Shown here: piece by piece, positions 1-7,857 of the stretch
How positions within the stretch are numbered: position 1 is the first letter of the stretch
How the letters are laid out: each line of letters opens with the position of its first letter
Source: Rossellomorea vietnamensis
Lineage (GTDB): Bacteria; Bacillota; Bacilli; Bacillales; Bacillaceae_B
Length of the DNA stretch: 64,000 bases
Assembly: GCF_001305855.1 (NCBI RefSeq)
Contig: NZ_LIXZ01000007.1
Coordinates: 62,001 to 126,000, forward strand
Direction of reading: 5' to 3'
Notes under the pieces: generated by a model
Told to the model about the DNA's origin: nothing
The model's database searches: none
What the model saw: the letters and a program-made list of their open reading frames with translations, nothing else
Made by a program: the position numbers and the translations under genes

Positions 1-1
1 T

Positions 2-196
2 GGAGCCGAAGAAAAGATTTTCACCGAAAGTGCCCTCGTTCAGATCGCCGGCAGGGTGGGGAGGAGCGCTGACTATCCAACAGGGGATATCGTGTATTTC
101 CATTACGGCCGCACAAGGGAAATGATCAAAGCGCTGCTTCATATCTACCAAATGAACAAAGAAGCCGGGAGAAGGGGACTGATTCATGGTCGCTAA
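2..196 (+). CDS. comFA: ComFA C-terminal end (partial, competence DNA-uptake helicase)
   Basis: An open frame runs in from the window edge and ends with TAA at 194-196. The visible 64 residues include QIAGRVGRS, the helicase motif VI of superfamily 2 DEAD-like helicases, followed by a tail typical of ComFA. ComFA is the ATP-driven translocase that helps pull single-stranded DNA into competent cells. The stop overlaps the comFC start at 186, so the two are translationally coupled. B. subtilis has comFB between comFA and comFC; here there is none. Identity rests on the helicase motif plus the overlap with comFC. Confidence 0.85.
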   Translation, partial: GAEEKIFTESALVQIAGRVGRSADYPTGDIVYFHYGRTREMIKALLHIYQMNKEAGRRGLIHGR

Positions 197-887
197 CTGT
201 TTGAATTGTAGCAGCGAAGTGGAAGAGGTATGGTCGTGGAGAGGGTTATTTTACAGGGAGCCTCAATTTTTATGTCAGGAATGCGAGAGTCAGTTGGAGA
301 AGATAGAAGGGGAGCTCTGCAGAGGGTGTTCCCGTTCACTGGAGGCATTGCCTTCCAATCTCGTAAAAGAAGACATCTGCCTGGACTGCCATCGGTGGGA
401 CCAGGATCCGGAGTGGAAGGGGGTTCTTCATAAAAACGATTCATTGTATCACTATAATGATTTTTTGAAAGAGTACTTGGCCAGATACAAATACCGGGGG
501 GATTACGCGTTGGCACAAGCCTTCTCCCATAGTATTAAATCCTATCTCGCAAAAATGGAATATGACCACATCATCCCCATCCCACTCAGCGATGAACGCC
601 TCTATGAGAGAGGGTTCAATCAATCTACCGCACTGTTGGAAGAATCAGAGGTCCGTCCCTCACATATCCTCACGCGTTTGCATTCTGAAAAGCAGTCGAA
701 GAAGACGCGTGCTGAGCGTCTTCGCCAGGAGCAGGTTTTTCAGTTGGCAGAGTGTGATGTGAAAGGCAAGTCGATTCTGCTGTTTGATGATATTTATACG
801 ACGGGGACGACGTTGAGGCAGGCGGCAAAGTTGCTGAAGGACGCTGGTGCTGACGAGGTATCATCCTTAACTCTCGCCAGGGGTTAA
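186..887 (+). CDS. comFC: ComFC, competence phosphoribosyltransferase-like protein
   Basis: This 233-residue protein begins with cysteine pairs (CLNC near residue 5, CQEC near 31, CRGC near 46, CLDC near 65) that look like zinc-binding knuckles. It ends with a phosphoribosyltransferase fold carrying the PRPP-binding signature LLFDDIYTTGTT near residue 197. This is the ComFC/GntX family needed for late steps of DNA transformation. The start ATG at 186 lies inside the end of comFA, as expected for an operon. The length is typical of the family. Confidence 0.93.
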   Translation: MVANCLNCSSEVEEVWSWRGLFYREPQFLCQECESQLEKIEGELCRGCSRSLEALPSNLVKEDICLDCHRWDQDPEWKGVLHKNDSLYHYNDFLKEYLARYKYRGDYALAQAFSHSIKSYLAKMEYDHIIPIPLSDERLYERGFNQSTALLEESEVRPSHILTRLHSEKQSKKTRAERLRQEQVFQLAECDVKGKSILLFDDIYTTGTTLRQAAKLLKDAGADEVSSLTLARG

Positions 888-947
888 AGCAAACCCCTTT
901 CCTGCCGATATAAAGTGTAAGAGAAGCTTCACCGGGAGGAAACAGAT

Positions 948-1364
948 ATGTCAGAAATCATCAATTGTCCACGATGCAATGCAATATTCATGAAAAATAA
1001 ATTCCGTGATGTATGTGATAAATGTTTTAGAGAAGAAGAGAACATGTACGAGACCGTTTACCAATTTTTAAAGAAGCGAGAGAACCGTGCTGCCACGATG
1101 GATCGTGTCATTGAAGTGACGGGGGTAGACGAGGAACTTCTATATAAATGGGTGAAAAAAGGCCGAATCCAGACGAGGCAATTTCCGAATATGGGTTATC
1201 CTTGTGACAAATGTGGGAAGATTATAGGGACGGGACGAATCTGCGGTGACTGTTCTTCTGAGCTTGCCAGTGATCTGGAAAAATTCGAAACGGAACAGGA
1301 ATGGAAGAAAAAATCCCAGGAATCGGGTCAGAGAACGTATTACACCATGAGAGAAAAGAACTAG
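948..1364 (+). CDS. yvyF: YvyF, flagellar operon protein
   Basis: A 138-residue protein with an N-terminal CPRC/CDKC zinc-knuckle pair, a central helix-turn-helix-like stretch (VIEVTGVDEELLYKWVKKGRI, residues about 55-75) and a second CDKC/CGDC pair. It matches the Bacillus YvyF family, always placed between comF and flgM. Its molecular role is not established; the zinc ribbons and helix-turn-helix suggest a regulator. A GGGAGGA ribosome site precedes ATG 948. Confidence 0.88.
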   Translation: MSEIINCPRCNAIFMKNKFRDVCDKCFREEENMYETVYQFLKKRENRAATMDRVIEVTGVDEELLYKWVKKGRIQTRQFPNMGYPCDKCGKIIGTGRICGDCSSELASDLEKFETEQEWKKKSQESGQRTYYTMREKN

Positions 1365-1407
1365 TATCAAGCAAAATAAAGAGGAAGAACTAACCAGGCT
1401 CTATTAC

Positions 1408-1435
1408 TAAACAAAACGCGTTTATATCCGATATA
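1408..1435 (+). promoter_or_regulatory. Probable sigma-D promoter of flgM
   Basis: TAAA at 1408-1411 and CCGATATA at 1428-1435, separated by 16 bases, match the flagellar sigma-D (SigD/FliA-type) consensus. It lies 41 bases before flgM. The same pair with the same 16-base spacing occurs before flaG at 8888-8915. Confidence 0.72.
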
Positions 1436-1476
1436 CTAGGTAGAAACCATGTACGTGAAGAAAGCGAGGGAAAATG

Positions 1477-1743
1477 ATGAAGATTAACTCTATCGGAAAT
1501 CAGAACATTAATCCTTATAAGCGTAATCTTAATAAAATGGACCAGGTCGGAAAAACGGGCAAACCGGCATCCGACAAAATTGAAATTTCTTCTGCTGCCA
1601 AAGAGATGCAGGAGGTTTCTAAACTCGGCAAAGAGCGCCAAGCCAGAGTGGACTCTCTAAAAGATCAGGTACAGAGCGGGAATTACACCATCGACCCGAA
1701 AGCCGTTGCTAAAGGATTAAAGAATTTCTATAACGGACAATAA
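1477..1743 (+). CDS. flgM: FlgM, anti-sigma-D factor
   Basis: An 88-residue FlgM family protein starting MKINSIG, with the C-terminal sigma-binding helices (KIEISSAAKEMQEVSKL... and YTIDPKAVAKGLKNFY). FlgM holds sigma-D inactive until the hook-basal body is complete. ATG codons stand at 1474 and 1477; the second is chosen because it is 6 bases from the GAGGG ribosome site and aligns with the B. subtilis start. It is co-directional with flgN 16 bases downstream. Confidence 0.93.
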   Translation: MKINSIGNQNINPYKRNLNKMDQVGKTGKPASDKIEISSAAKEMQEVSKLGKERQARVDSLKDQVQSGNYTIDPKAVAKGLKNFYNGQ

Positions 1744-1759
1744 AGGGGAGCGAACAAAC

Positions 1760-2254
1760 ATGTCAGCCACAAACCTTACGACAACACTTGAAAAACTCTA
1801 TAAGCTGCACAAAAGTTTGTTCGACCTTTCTGTGAATAAAACGGATGTGATTAAAAAAGGTGATATGAGTGAACTCGACCGGGTGTTGAAGGATGAGCAG
1901 AAGCATCTGGCCGCCATCAATACGGTGGAGGCAGAGCGACAAAGAGAATCCAGTCACTATCTTAATTCACGGGGAGTGGCTTTTATCGAGGCACCAACAA
2001 TATCTCAGTGCATTGAGCACAGTTCACCACAAGAACAAGAAACACTTGCCGAGTGGCAGCAAAAGCTTGTCGATATCATCGGAGAATTGAGGGTTCAAAA
2101 CGAGCTGAATCAAAAGCTGGTCTATCAATCTCTACAATTCGTAAATATGAATCTATCCATGACTCAACCCCAGCAGGATCAAACTACCTATTCACGGCCG
2201 AACGGTGAAAAGAAAGCACCGGCAAGTCGATCCATCTTTGATTCGAAAGCATAG
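1760..2254 (+). CDS. flgN: FlgN, chaperone for FlgK and FlgL
   Basis: A 164-residue, mostly helical protein in the FlgN (YvyG) family. It is the export chaperone of the hook-filament junction proteins FlgK and FlgL, which are encoded directly downstream. The N-terminal helix LTTTLEKLYKLHKSLFDLS and the central NELNQKLVYQSLQFVNMNL helix are characteristic. A GGGGAGC ribosome site stands before ATG 1760. Length agrees with the family (about 160). Confidence 0.92.
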   Translation: MSATNLTTTLEKLYKLHKSLFDLSVNKTDVIKKGDMSELDRVLKDEQKHLAAINTVEAERQRESSHYLNSRGVAFIEAPTISQCIEHSSPQEQETLAEWQQKLVDIIGELRVQNELNQKLVYQSLQFVNMNLSMTQPQQDQTTYSRPNGEKKAPASRSIFDSKA

Positions 2255-2283
2255 CACTTATTAATTGAAACGGAGGCAACACC

Positions 2284-3861
2284 ATGCGATCCACTTTTAT
2301 GGGCCTGGAAACGGCAAAACGGGGCATGTACACTCAGCAGGGCGCCCTTTATACAACCGGCCACAATATCTCCAACGCGAATACCCCTGGATATACCCGA
2401 CAACGAGTCAACTTTGAACAAACGACACCCTATCCTGCTCCCTCTATGAACCGTCCACAAATCCCAGGCCAAATCGGTACGGGAGTCGAAGCCGGTTCGA
2501 TTCAACGCGTGCGTGATTCATTTCTGGACATGCAGTATAGAGGCGAAAACCAAAAGCTCGGCTACTGGGACACAAAAATGGAAGCGATGAAAAAGATGGA
2601 AGAAGTTATGAACGAACCATCCGATTCAGGCTTATCAAAAACGATGGATATGTTCTGGCAGTCCCTTCAGGATCTAGCCGTTAACCCTTCCAATGCAGGT
2701 GCACGTTCAGTGGTAGTCGAAAGAGGGAAAGCCGTTGCTGAAACATTCAATTACCTATCTTCTTCTTTAACGAGTGTCAGAGGCGATCTGAAAAATGAGC
2801 TGTCTGTCAGCGAAAAGCAAATCAATTCCCTATCGAGACAAATCGATAATATCAATAAACAAATAGCCGATGTTGAACCACACGGCTACCTACCGAATGA
2901 TCTATACGATGAGCGGGACCGCTTGATCGATGAACTTTCACAGCATGTTTCCATCCAAACGAGCTACCAGTCCAATGGAGGACAGTCGTCTCCTATCGCA
3001 GAAGGTGCCGTCACAGTAACGCTTGTAGGAAAAGACGGAAACCCTGCCGTCAATCTCGTCGGGAAAAATGGTGTGAATGAAGTTAAGCTTACCTTTGATG
3101 GCCCGCAAAATACGGTCGATTCTGTCTCAATTGGTCAACAAACACTTGATATTAATGACTTCCTATCACAAGGCGAAGGAAAACTGAGAGCCCTTGTCGA
3201 TACATACGGATTCAAAAATAAAGACGATGAAGCAGAAGGCTCCTATATCAGCATGCTGGATGAACTGGACAGCATGGCGTACGAATTCGCCAAAGCATTC
3301 AATGATCAGCATCAACAAGGATTCACGCCAGAACAGATGAACGATCCAAACTTTGATCCTGACACCGATACTCCGGATACACCGAAGTTCTTCCAGGATG
3401 CAAAGAATACAGCAGCAGATCTCGAGGATGTAGAAAAAGAAGGCTTCGCCCAAAGAATTCAGGTTTCAAAGGACATGAGCAATCTGGATAATATCGCAAC
3501 AGCAGGTGAAGATAATCCTACCCTTGGAGACGCCTCAAATGTACTGGCTTTGGCCAACATCATCACAACAACCAAATTGTCTTATGGTGAAAAAGAAGCT
3601 TCATTCCAAAGCCACTTTGAATCTGTAATCGGAAAAATGGCGGTAGAGTCACAAGAGTCCGTTCGACTCGCAAAGAACTCCGCTGTACTAAGAGGAGCCG
3701 TGGACGAACGCCGAATGTCCGTCAGCGGAGTGTCCCTTGACGAAGAAATGACCGACATGATCAAATTCCAGCATGCATACAACGCCTCTGCCAGAATGAT
3801 CACACTGCAGGACGAAATGCTCGACAAAATCATCAACGGCATGGGAACCGTTGGAAGATAG
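2284..3861 (+). CDS. flgK: FlgK, flagellar hook-associated protein 1
   Basis: A 525-residue axial protein, slightly longer than the B. subtilis FlgK (about 507). The N-terminus contains the flagellar rod/hook motif ALYTTGHNISNANTPGYTRQ (residues about 20-40), and the C-terminus ends with the FlgK signature VSLDEEMTDMIKFQHAYNASARM. FlgK forms the first hook-filament junction ring outside the cell. It has no signal peptide because it is exported by the flagellar type III system. ATG 2284 follows a GGAGG ribosome site. Confidence 0.97.
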   Translation: MRSTFMGLETAKRGMYTQQGALYTTGHNISNANTPGYTRQRVNFEQTTPYPAPSMNRPQIPGQIGTGVEAGSIQRVRDSFLDMQYRGENQKLGYWDTKMEAMKKMEEVMNEPSDSGLSKTMDMFWQSLQDLAVNPSNAGARSVVVERGKAVAETFNYLSSSLTSVRGDLKNELSVSEKQINSLSRQIDNINKQIADVEPHGYLPNDLYDERDRLIDELSQHVSIQTSYQSNGGQSSPIAEGAVTVTLVGKDGNPAVNLVGKNGVNEVKLTFDGPQNTVDSVSIGQQTLDINDFLSQGEGKLRALVDTYGFKNKDDEAEGSYISMLDELDSMAYEFAKAFNDQHQQGFTPEQMNDPNFDPDTDTPDTPKFFQDAKNTAADLEDVEKEGFAQRIQVSKDMSNLDNIATAGEDNPTLGDASNVLALANIITTTKLSYGEKEASFQSHFESVIGKMAVESQESVRLAKNSAVLRGAVDERRMSVSGVSLDEEMTDMIKFQHAYNASARMITLQDEMLDKIINGMGTVGR

Positions 3862-3875
3862 GTAGGTGAAATGCT

Positions 3876-4781
3876 ATGCGTGTAACACAAAGTATGTTGA
3901 CAGCGAACTCGATGAGAAATTTAAGTTCTTCTTATGGACGAATGGGGCAGCTACAGGACCAGTTGGCGACAGGAAAGAAGATCACGAATCCTTCGGATGA
4001 TCCGGTTGTTGCGATGAAAGGGATGTTTTATCGTTCTAATCTCACCGGGATTGAGCAGTATAAGCGGAATCTTTCCGAGCTTTATTTGTGGATGGAGAAC
4101 TCGGAGTCTGGAATCGATCAAGCGAATCAAGGGTTGCAGCGTGTTCGGGAATTGACGTTGCAGGGTAAGAATGGAACTTTAAGCCCTGAGGACCGGAAAG
4201 CTGTTGCTGTTGAGATAGAGCAAATTAAAAATGACCTTGTCAGTGTGGCTGAAACGAAAGTAGCGGGAAGATATATTTTTCATGGAACAGACGTAGGGAA
4301 TTCTCCGATTAAGGATAGAAATCCCGCAGATGGAAGTGCTCCGCAGGTCGCTGACAATTTAGGAAACAGTGCTATCGATTCTTATCCCGTAGAGGTTTCA
4401 CAGGGAGTGTCTTTAAAAGCTAATGTTAATCCGAATAAGGTCTTTAATCAGAAACTGTTCGACACGGTCCACAACATCCAAAAAGCATTGGAGTCAGGAG
4501 ATGATTCTGCTCTTGATACAGAGCTAGAGAATCTGGACAGTGTCATGAACACGTTATCAGCAGAACGTTCAGAACTTGGTGCCCGTTATAATCGTCTTGA
4601 AATGGTAGACGACCGACTGGGTCAACAGGAAGTAACAGCGAACCAAATTCTTTCAGATAATGAGGACGCCGACATCGAACGCGTCATAACTGATTTGAAA
4701 ACCCAGGAAAGTGTCCACAGAGCGGCACTCAGCGTCGGAGCCAGAATCATTCAGCCGACATTAATGGATTTTCTACGATAA
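3876..4781 (+). CDS. flgL: FlgL, flagellar hook-associated protein 3
   Basis: A 301-residue flagellin-like junction protein. The N-terminus (MRVTQSMLTANSMRNL) and coiled helices, including QDQLATGKKITNPSDDP, match FlgL; the C-terminus again forms an amphipathic helix (ESVHRAALSVGARIIQPTLMDFLR). FlgL joins FlgK to the filament. It begins 14 bases after flgK and is followed by a strong hairpin terminator at 4786-4837, which probably ends the flgM operon transcript. Confidence 0.97.
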   Translation: MRVTQSMLTANSMRNLSSSYGRMGQLQDQLATGKKITNPSDDPVVAMKGMFYRSNLTGIEQYKRNLSELYLWMENSESGIDQANQGLQRVRELTLQGKNGTLSPEDRKAVAVEIEQIKNDLVSVAETKVAGRYIFHGTDVGNSPIKDRNPADGSAPQVADNLGNSAIDSYPVEVSQGVSLKANVNPNKVFNQKLFDTVHNIQKALESGDDSALDTELENLDSVMNTLSAERSELGARYNRLEMVDDRLGQQEVTANQILSDNEDADIERVITDLKTQESVHRAALSVGARIIQPTLMDFLR

Positions 4782-4785
4782 AAGC

Positions 4786-4837
4786 AAGGGGACTGACCCT
4801 TTAAGGTGTTTCGTCACCTTAGGGTCAGTCCCTTTTT
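4786..4837 (+). terminator. Long hairpin terminator after flgL
   Basis: GGGACTGACCCT is mirrored by AGGGTCAGTCCC around a short loop, with an extra AAGGTG/CACCTT stem, and followed by a T run. The stem is about 20 base pairs, much longer than other terminators here. Confidence 0.85.
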
Positions 4838-4855
4838 ATATGGAGGTGAATAGGC

Positions 4856-5446
4856 GTGAACGTTCCACAAATAAGATTGCATTCCACGTCAGCGGCAATT
4901 AGCATCCGGACGACTCCAGGACGCATGGACATCGAACAGCCACCGGCAGAATTGGATATCCAGCAGCCCCAGGCAAAGATGGAGATTGAGCGTACACCGT
5001 CCAAACTGACCATCGATCAAACCGAGGCACGGGCCGATATGGACTTGAAATCGGTGCGTCGCAGGATAGAAGAATATTCCCAACAAGGATATGAAGACTG
5101 GCTGACAGGACTAGCACGTGTCGCCCAGGACGGGGATGAGCTAATGATGATTGAGAATGGCGGGGGTGCGATTGCCGCCCAGGCTAAACGAAACAGTGAA
5201 GATCCGATGTATGAATTCAACATCGGATGGATTCCCTCCGCAGGAAGCGTCAAAATCAGCTATGATCCGGGAAATGTGAAGATAAACGTTGAACCTCAAA
5301 AAGTCGTGAATCACTCTCGTCCTCAAAAGCCTAATATACAGTACACACCTGCCAAAGTGGATGTTAGTTTAAAACGATACGCAGACCTACAAATTGATTT
5401 TGCGAATTTGATGCATGTAGGGATTAACTATGAACAAGAAATATAG
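4856..5446 (+). CDS. yviE: YviE, DUF6470 family flagellar-locus protein
   Basis: A 196-residue protein of the YviE (DUF6470) family, found between flgL and fliW in Bacilli. The N-terminal half contains repeated short motifs of the form PxxLDIxQ/PxKLTIDQ that suggest repeated beta strands. Function is not known. The GTG at 4856 is taken as start because GGAGGTGA lies 7 bases upstream and the sequence aligns with family starts. It opens a small group with fliW and csrA. Confidence 0.85.
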   Translation: MNVPQIRLHSTSAAISIRTTPGRMDIEQPPAELDIQQPQAKMEIERTPSKLTIDQTEARADMDLKSVRRRIEEYSQQGYEDWLTGLARVAQDGDELMMIENGGGAIAAQAKRNSEDPMYEFNIGWIPSAGSVKISYDPGNVKINVEPQKVVNHSRPQKPNIQYTPAKVDVSLKRYADLQIDFANLMHVGINYEQEI

Positions 5447-5464
5447 AATGAAGGAATGAAGCCT

Positions 5465-5908
5465 ATGAAAATTAATACGAAATATCATGGAAAAATAGAA
5501 GTGAAATCGGAAGAAGTGGTGACATTTGAACACGGGATCCCTGGATTTGGAGAAGAGAAGCAGTTTGTACTGTTGCCACTACCTGAAAATGAGTGGTTTC
5601 ATATATTGCAATCGGTGACAACATCTCAGCTCGGTTTTGTCGTGACAGATCCGTTTGTGTTTTTTAAGGAATATGATTTTGAGATGGATCAGGCGAGTGT
5701 GGAGTTACTGGATAATCCTTCTGAAAAAGAAGTTCAGGTGCTTTCTATTCTTACTGTGCGAGAAACGCTTAATGAATCTACCGCAAATCTACAGGCGCCA
5801 ATCATTATCAATCTAGCAAACCGTAAAGGCAAGCAAGTCATCTTAACTAACACAAGCTATCAAACCAAGCACCTGATCTTTGCTCAGCCTGCAGGAAAGA
5901 AGGGGTGA
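5465..5908 (+). CDS. fliW: FliW, flagellar assembly factor and CsrA antagonist
   Basis: A 147-residue FliW with the family signatures FEHGIPGF (near residue 21) and SILTVRE (near 100). FliW binds either flagellin or CsrA: when flagellin is exported, freed FliW sequesters CsrA and relieves repression of hag. ATG 5465 is preferred over 5456 because it matches the MKI/MII start of known FliW proteins and has better spacing to AAGGA. csrA follows after 4 bases. Confidence 0.95.
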   Translation: MKINTKYHGKIEVKSEEVVTFEHGIPGFGEEKQFVLLPLPENEWFHILQSVTTSQLGFVVTDPFVFFKEYDFEMDQASVELLDNPSEKEVQVLSILTVRETLNESTANLQAPIIINLANRKGKQVILTNTSYQTKHLIFAQPAGKKG

Positions 5909-5912
5909 GGTA

Positions 5913-6134
5913 ATGTTAGTACTGACAAGAAAAACGGGAGAAATCATTCAGATTGGGGATGACATTGAGCTAACGGTCATTTCGGTAAGTGGTGATCAAG
6001 TGAAACTCGGAATCGACGCACCAAAGAACGTGGATATCCATCGGAAAGAGGTCTATCTCTCTATCCAGGAAGAAAACACCGAAGCTTCGAAAGGAATAGA
6101 CAATCTATTTAATCTTTTACCAAAAAATGATTAA
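5913..6134 (+). CDS. csrA: CsrA, translational repressor of flagellin
   Basis: A 73-residue CsrA that begins [22 protein letters not shown] and contains the RNA-contacting GVDAPK-like segment ([15 protein letters not shown]). CsrA dimers bind GGA motifs in mRNA leaders. Its main target in Bacillus is the hag leader, and matching sites lie 120-150 bases downstream of this gene. The start at 5913 follows GGGGTGAGG; upstream in-frame codons would add residues foreign to the family. Confidence 0.96.
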   Translation: MLVLTRKTGEIIQIGDDIELTVISVSGDQVKLGIDAPKNVDIHRKEVYLSIQEENTEASKGIDNLFNLLPKND

Positions 6135-6152
6135 TTATTTTTCTTATACTAT

Positions 6153-6179
6153 TAAAGACTAGTAGAAACGACCGATAAT
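6153..6179 (+). promoter_or_regulatory. Sigma-D promoter of hag
   Basis: TAAA at 6153-6156 and CCGATAAT at 6172-6179 with a 15-base spacer fit the sigma-D flagellin promoter consensus. It lies in the csrA-hag gap and gives a leader of roughly 100 bases. Confidence 0.85.
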
Positions 6180-6249
6180 AGTATTGTAAGCAATGAGGAG
6201 AAGGGCGGCCGACCTTTGTGACTTGTTGCAAACTAAAAAATGATATAGT

Positions 6250-6280
6250 TCACATGGATGTGGACTTACTTTCAAGGAGG
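6250..6280 (+). promoter_or_regulatory. CsrA-binding sites in the hag leader
   Basis: CACATGGATGTG at 6251-6262 folds as a small hairpin with GGA exposed in the loop, close to the SELEX-type CsrA consensus ACAnGGAnGT. A second GGA lies in the Shine-Dalgarno AAGGAGG at 6274-6280. Known B. subtilis hag has the same two-site arrangement, where CsrA blocks ribosome binding. The hairpin is read directly; binding is inferred. Confidence 0.8.
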
Positions 6281-6291
6281 AAATTATTGTT

Positions 6292-7335
6292 ATGAGAATT
6301 AATCATAATATTGCGGCGCTTAACACGTATCGTCAGTTAAATAGTGCTTCAACTAACCAATCTAAATCAATGGAAAAATTGTCTTCTGGTCTTCGCATTA
6401 ACCGTGCTGGTGACGATGCAGCTGGCTTAGCAATTTCAGAGAAAATGCGTGGTCAGATTCGCGGATTAGACCAATCATCTCGTAATGCCCAGGATGGTAT
6501 ATCTCTGATCCAAACCGCTGAAGGGGCACTAAACGAAACTCATTCGATTTTACAACGTATGCGTGAGTTAGGAGTACAGGCGAATAATGATACAAATACT
6601 AATGATGATTTAGGGGAAATACAAAAAGAATTTGATCAGCTTTCTGAGGAAATTACTCGAATTGGTAATAAGACAGAATTTAATACTAAAACATTATTAA
6701 ATGGTAGTTTAGGAGTACAGGCTGCAGATGGAACTGCTGCTATGAGTGATTTAACTGCAGCTGGGATTTCAGTTGATGCATCTGGAGTTGCTTCAGGTTC
6801 AACTTTAACATTCGGTTTAGATTTAACTGCGGGGTCTGAATTTATTAGTGTATCTGATGGAAGTACAACTCAACAGATTTCTATCGATCCAGCAGCAATC
6901 AAAGCAGGACAAACGTTAAATTTTGACAATATTGGCTTGAAATTAAGCTTTAGTGCTGATGCTGACTTATCAGATTATGATGGAGGTGGCACCTCTTTAG
7001 ATGCCAAAAACATTACGACTTCTGGAAATCAGATAAGTTTCCAAATTGGTGCAAACAGTGGGACTACTTTAAACATAGGTGTTAATGACATGAGATCTTC
7101 TGCATTAGGAACTGGTGCTAGTGGAGCTGTCTCGGATTTATCTGCTGTAAATTTAACTAGTGCCGGTGCTGGATTTGATGAAAATATTAAGGTAATTGAC
7201 CAAGCGATTAAAGAAGTTTCTGCACAACGTTCACAATTAGGTGCTTTCCAAAACCGCTTAGAACATTCAATTAATAACTTGAACACTTCATCTGAAAACC
7301 TAACTGCTGCAGAATCACGTGTTCGTGACGTAGAT
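6292..7335 (+). CDS. hag: Flagellin Hag, exon 1
   Basis: Exon 1 encodes 348 residues: the D0/D1 N-terminal domain (MRINHNIAALNTYRQLN, SSGLRINRAGDDAAGLAISE), a glycine/serine-rich variable middle and the beginning of the C-terminal D1 helix, ending ESRVRDVD. Reading straight on gives YALAA then a stop at 7351-7353, so unspliced mRNA would make a 353-residue flagellin lacking its last helix. Splicing to exon 2 at 7697 restores VDMAKEMMNQTKNSI, the normal flagellin C-terminus, for a 385-residue protein. The filament subunit is exported by the flagellar type III system. Confidence 0.95.
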
Positions 7336-7696
7336 TATGCTTTAGCTGCCTAAGCAGTGATAAGCACAGTCGTCCTGGCTGGTAACGGCCAGAGATCATA
7401 ATTGGGTGAATTGCTGGAAACCCCTTAGAGCTTTTCTTGCCACAACGTAGTTGGAAACGACAAACGTGATGGCTTTAATAAAAGAAGAGATTGGGCAATC
7501 AGCAGCCAAGCTCCTGTCTTGAAAGAGTGGAGAAGGTTCAACGACTAGGATAGACCATCTAAGGCGCAAGCTATGATGATGAAATCCGTAGGTGAAACAA
7601 TGGTCATCAGCATTGTGAATCCGAAGTGCCCAACCCCTACTATTTATAGAGGGTGAAGATATAGTCTGGTCATTTATGAAAGTAAATGTTCGCACG
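7336..7696 (+). ncRNA. Group I self-splicing intron in hag
   Basis: These 361 bases interrupt hag between codon 348 and the next Met codon. Exon 1 ends in T and the intron ends in G, the group I rule. The core is canonical: GGGTGAATTGCTGGAAA (P3/P4 strand) near 7402, CAATCAGCAGCCAAGC (P4/P6 strand) near 7496, GGTTCAACGACTA (P3/P7) near 7535, and GAAGATATAGTC (P7 and J8/7 side) near 7653. There is no reading frame inside. Only junction 7335/7697 rebuilds the flagellin frame. Group I introns in flagellin genes of other Bacillaceae have been reported as far as I recall; this copy shows every expected mark. Confidence 0.92.
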
Positions 7697-7810
7697 ATGG
7701 CGAAAGAAATGATGAACCAAACGAAGAATTCTATTCTTTCTCAAGCTGCTCAAGCTATGCTAGCGCAAGCCAACCAGCAGCCTCAAGGAGTTTTACAACT
7801 TCTTCGTTAA
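7697..7810 (+). CDS. hag: Flagellin Hag, exon 2 (C-terminal helix)
   Basis: Exon 2 encodes the last 37 residues, MAKEMMNQTKNSILSQAAQA then MLAQANQQPQGVLQLLR, the near-invariant C-terminal D0 helix of flagellin. It has no ribosome site of its own beyond the intron sequence, and the upstream codons are intronic, so it is expressed by splicing rather than as a separate gene. The stop is followed by a hairpin terminator. Confidence 0.94.
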   Translation: MAKEMMNQTKNSILSQAAQAMLAQANQQPQGVLQLLR

Positions 7811-7826
7811 TATTGACTTCTTTATT

Positions 7827-7857
7827 AGAGACTCTAGTATTACTAGGGTCTCTTTTT
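7827..7857. terminator. Terminator between hag and the endonuclease gene
   Basis: AGAGACTCTAG pairs with CTAGGGTCTCT around TATTA, followed by TTTTT on the plus strand. The stem abuts the stop codon of the minus-strand endonuclease gene and may end both converging transcripts. Confidence 0.8.

Noticed and set aside
7321..7353. hag as a natural 353-residue flagellin ending YALAA
   Set aside because: The lost 37 residues are present in frame after 361 bases bounded by group I intron signals, and flagellin needs that helix.
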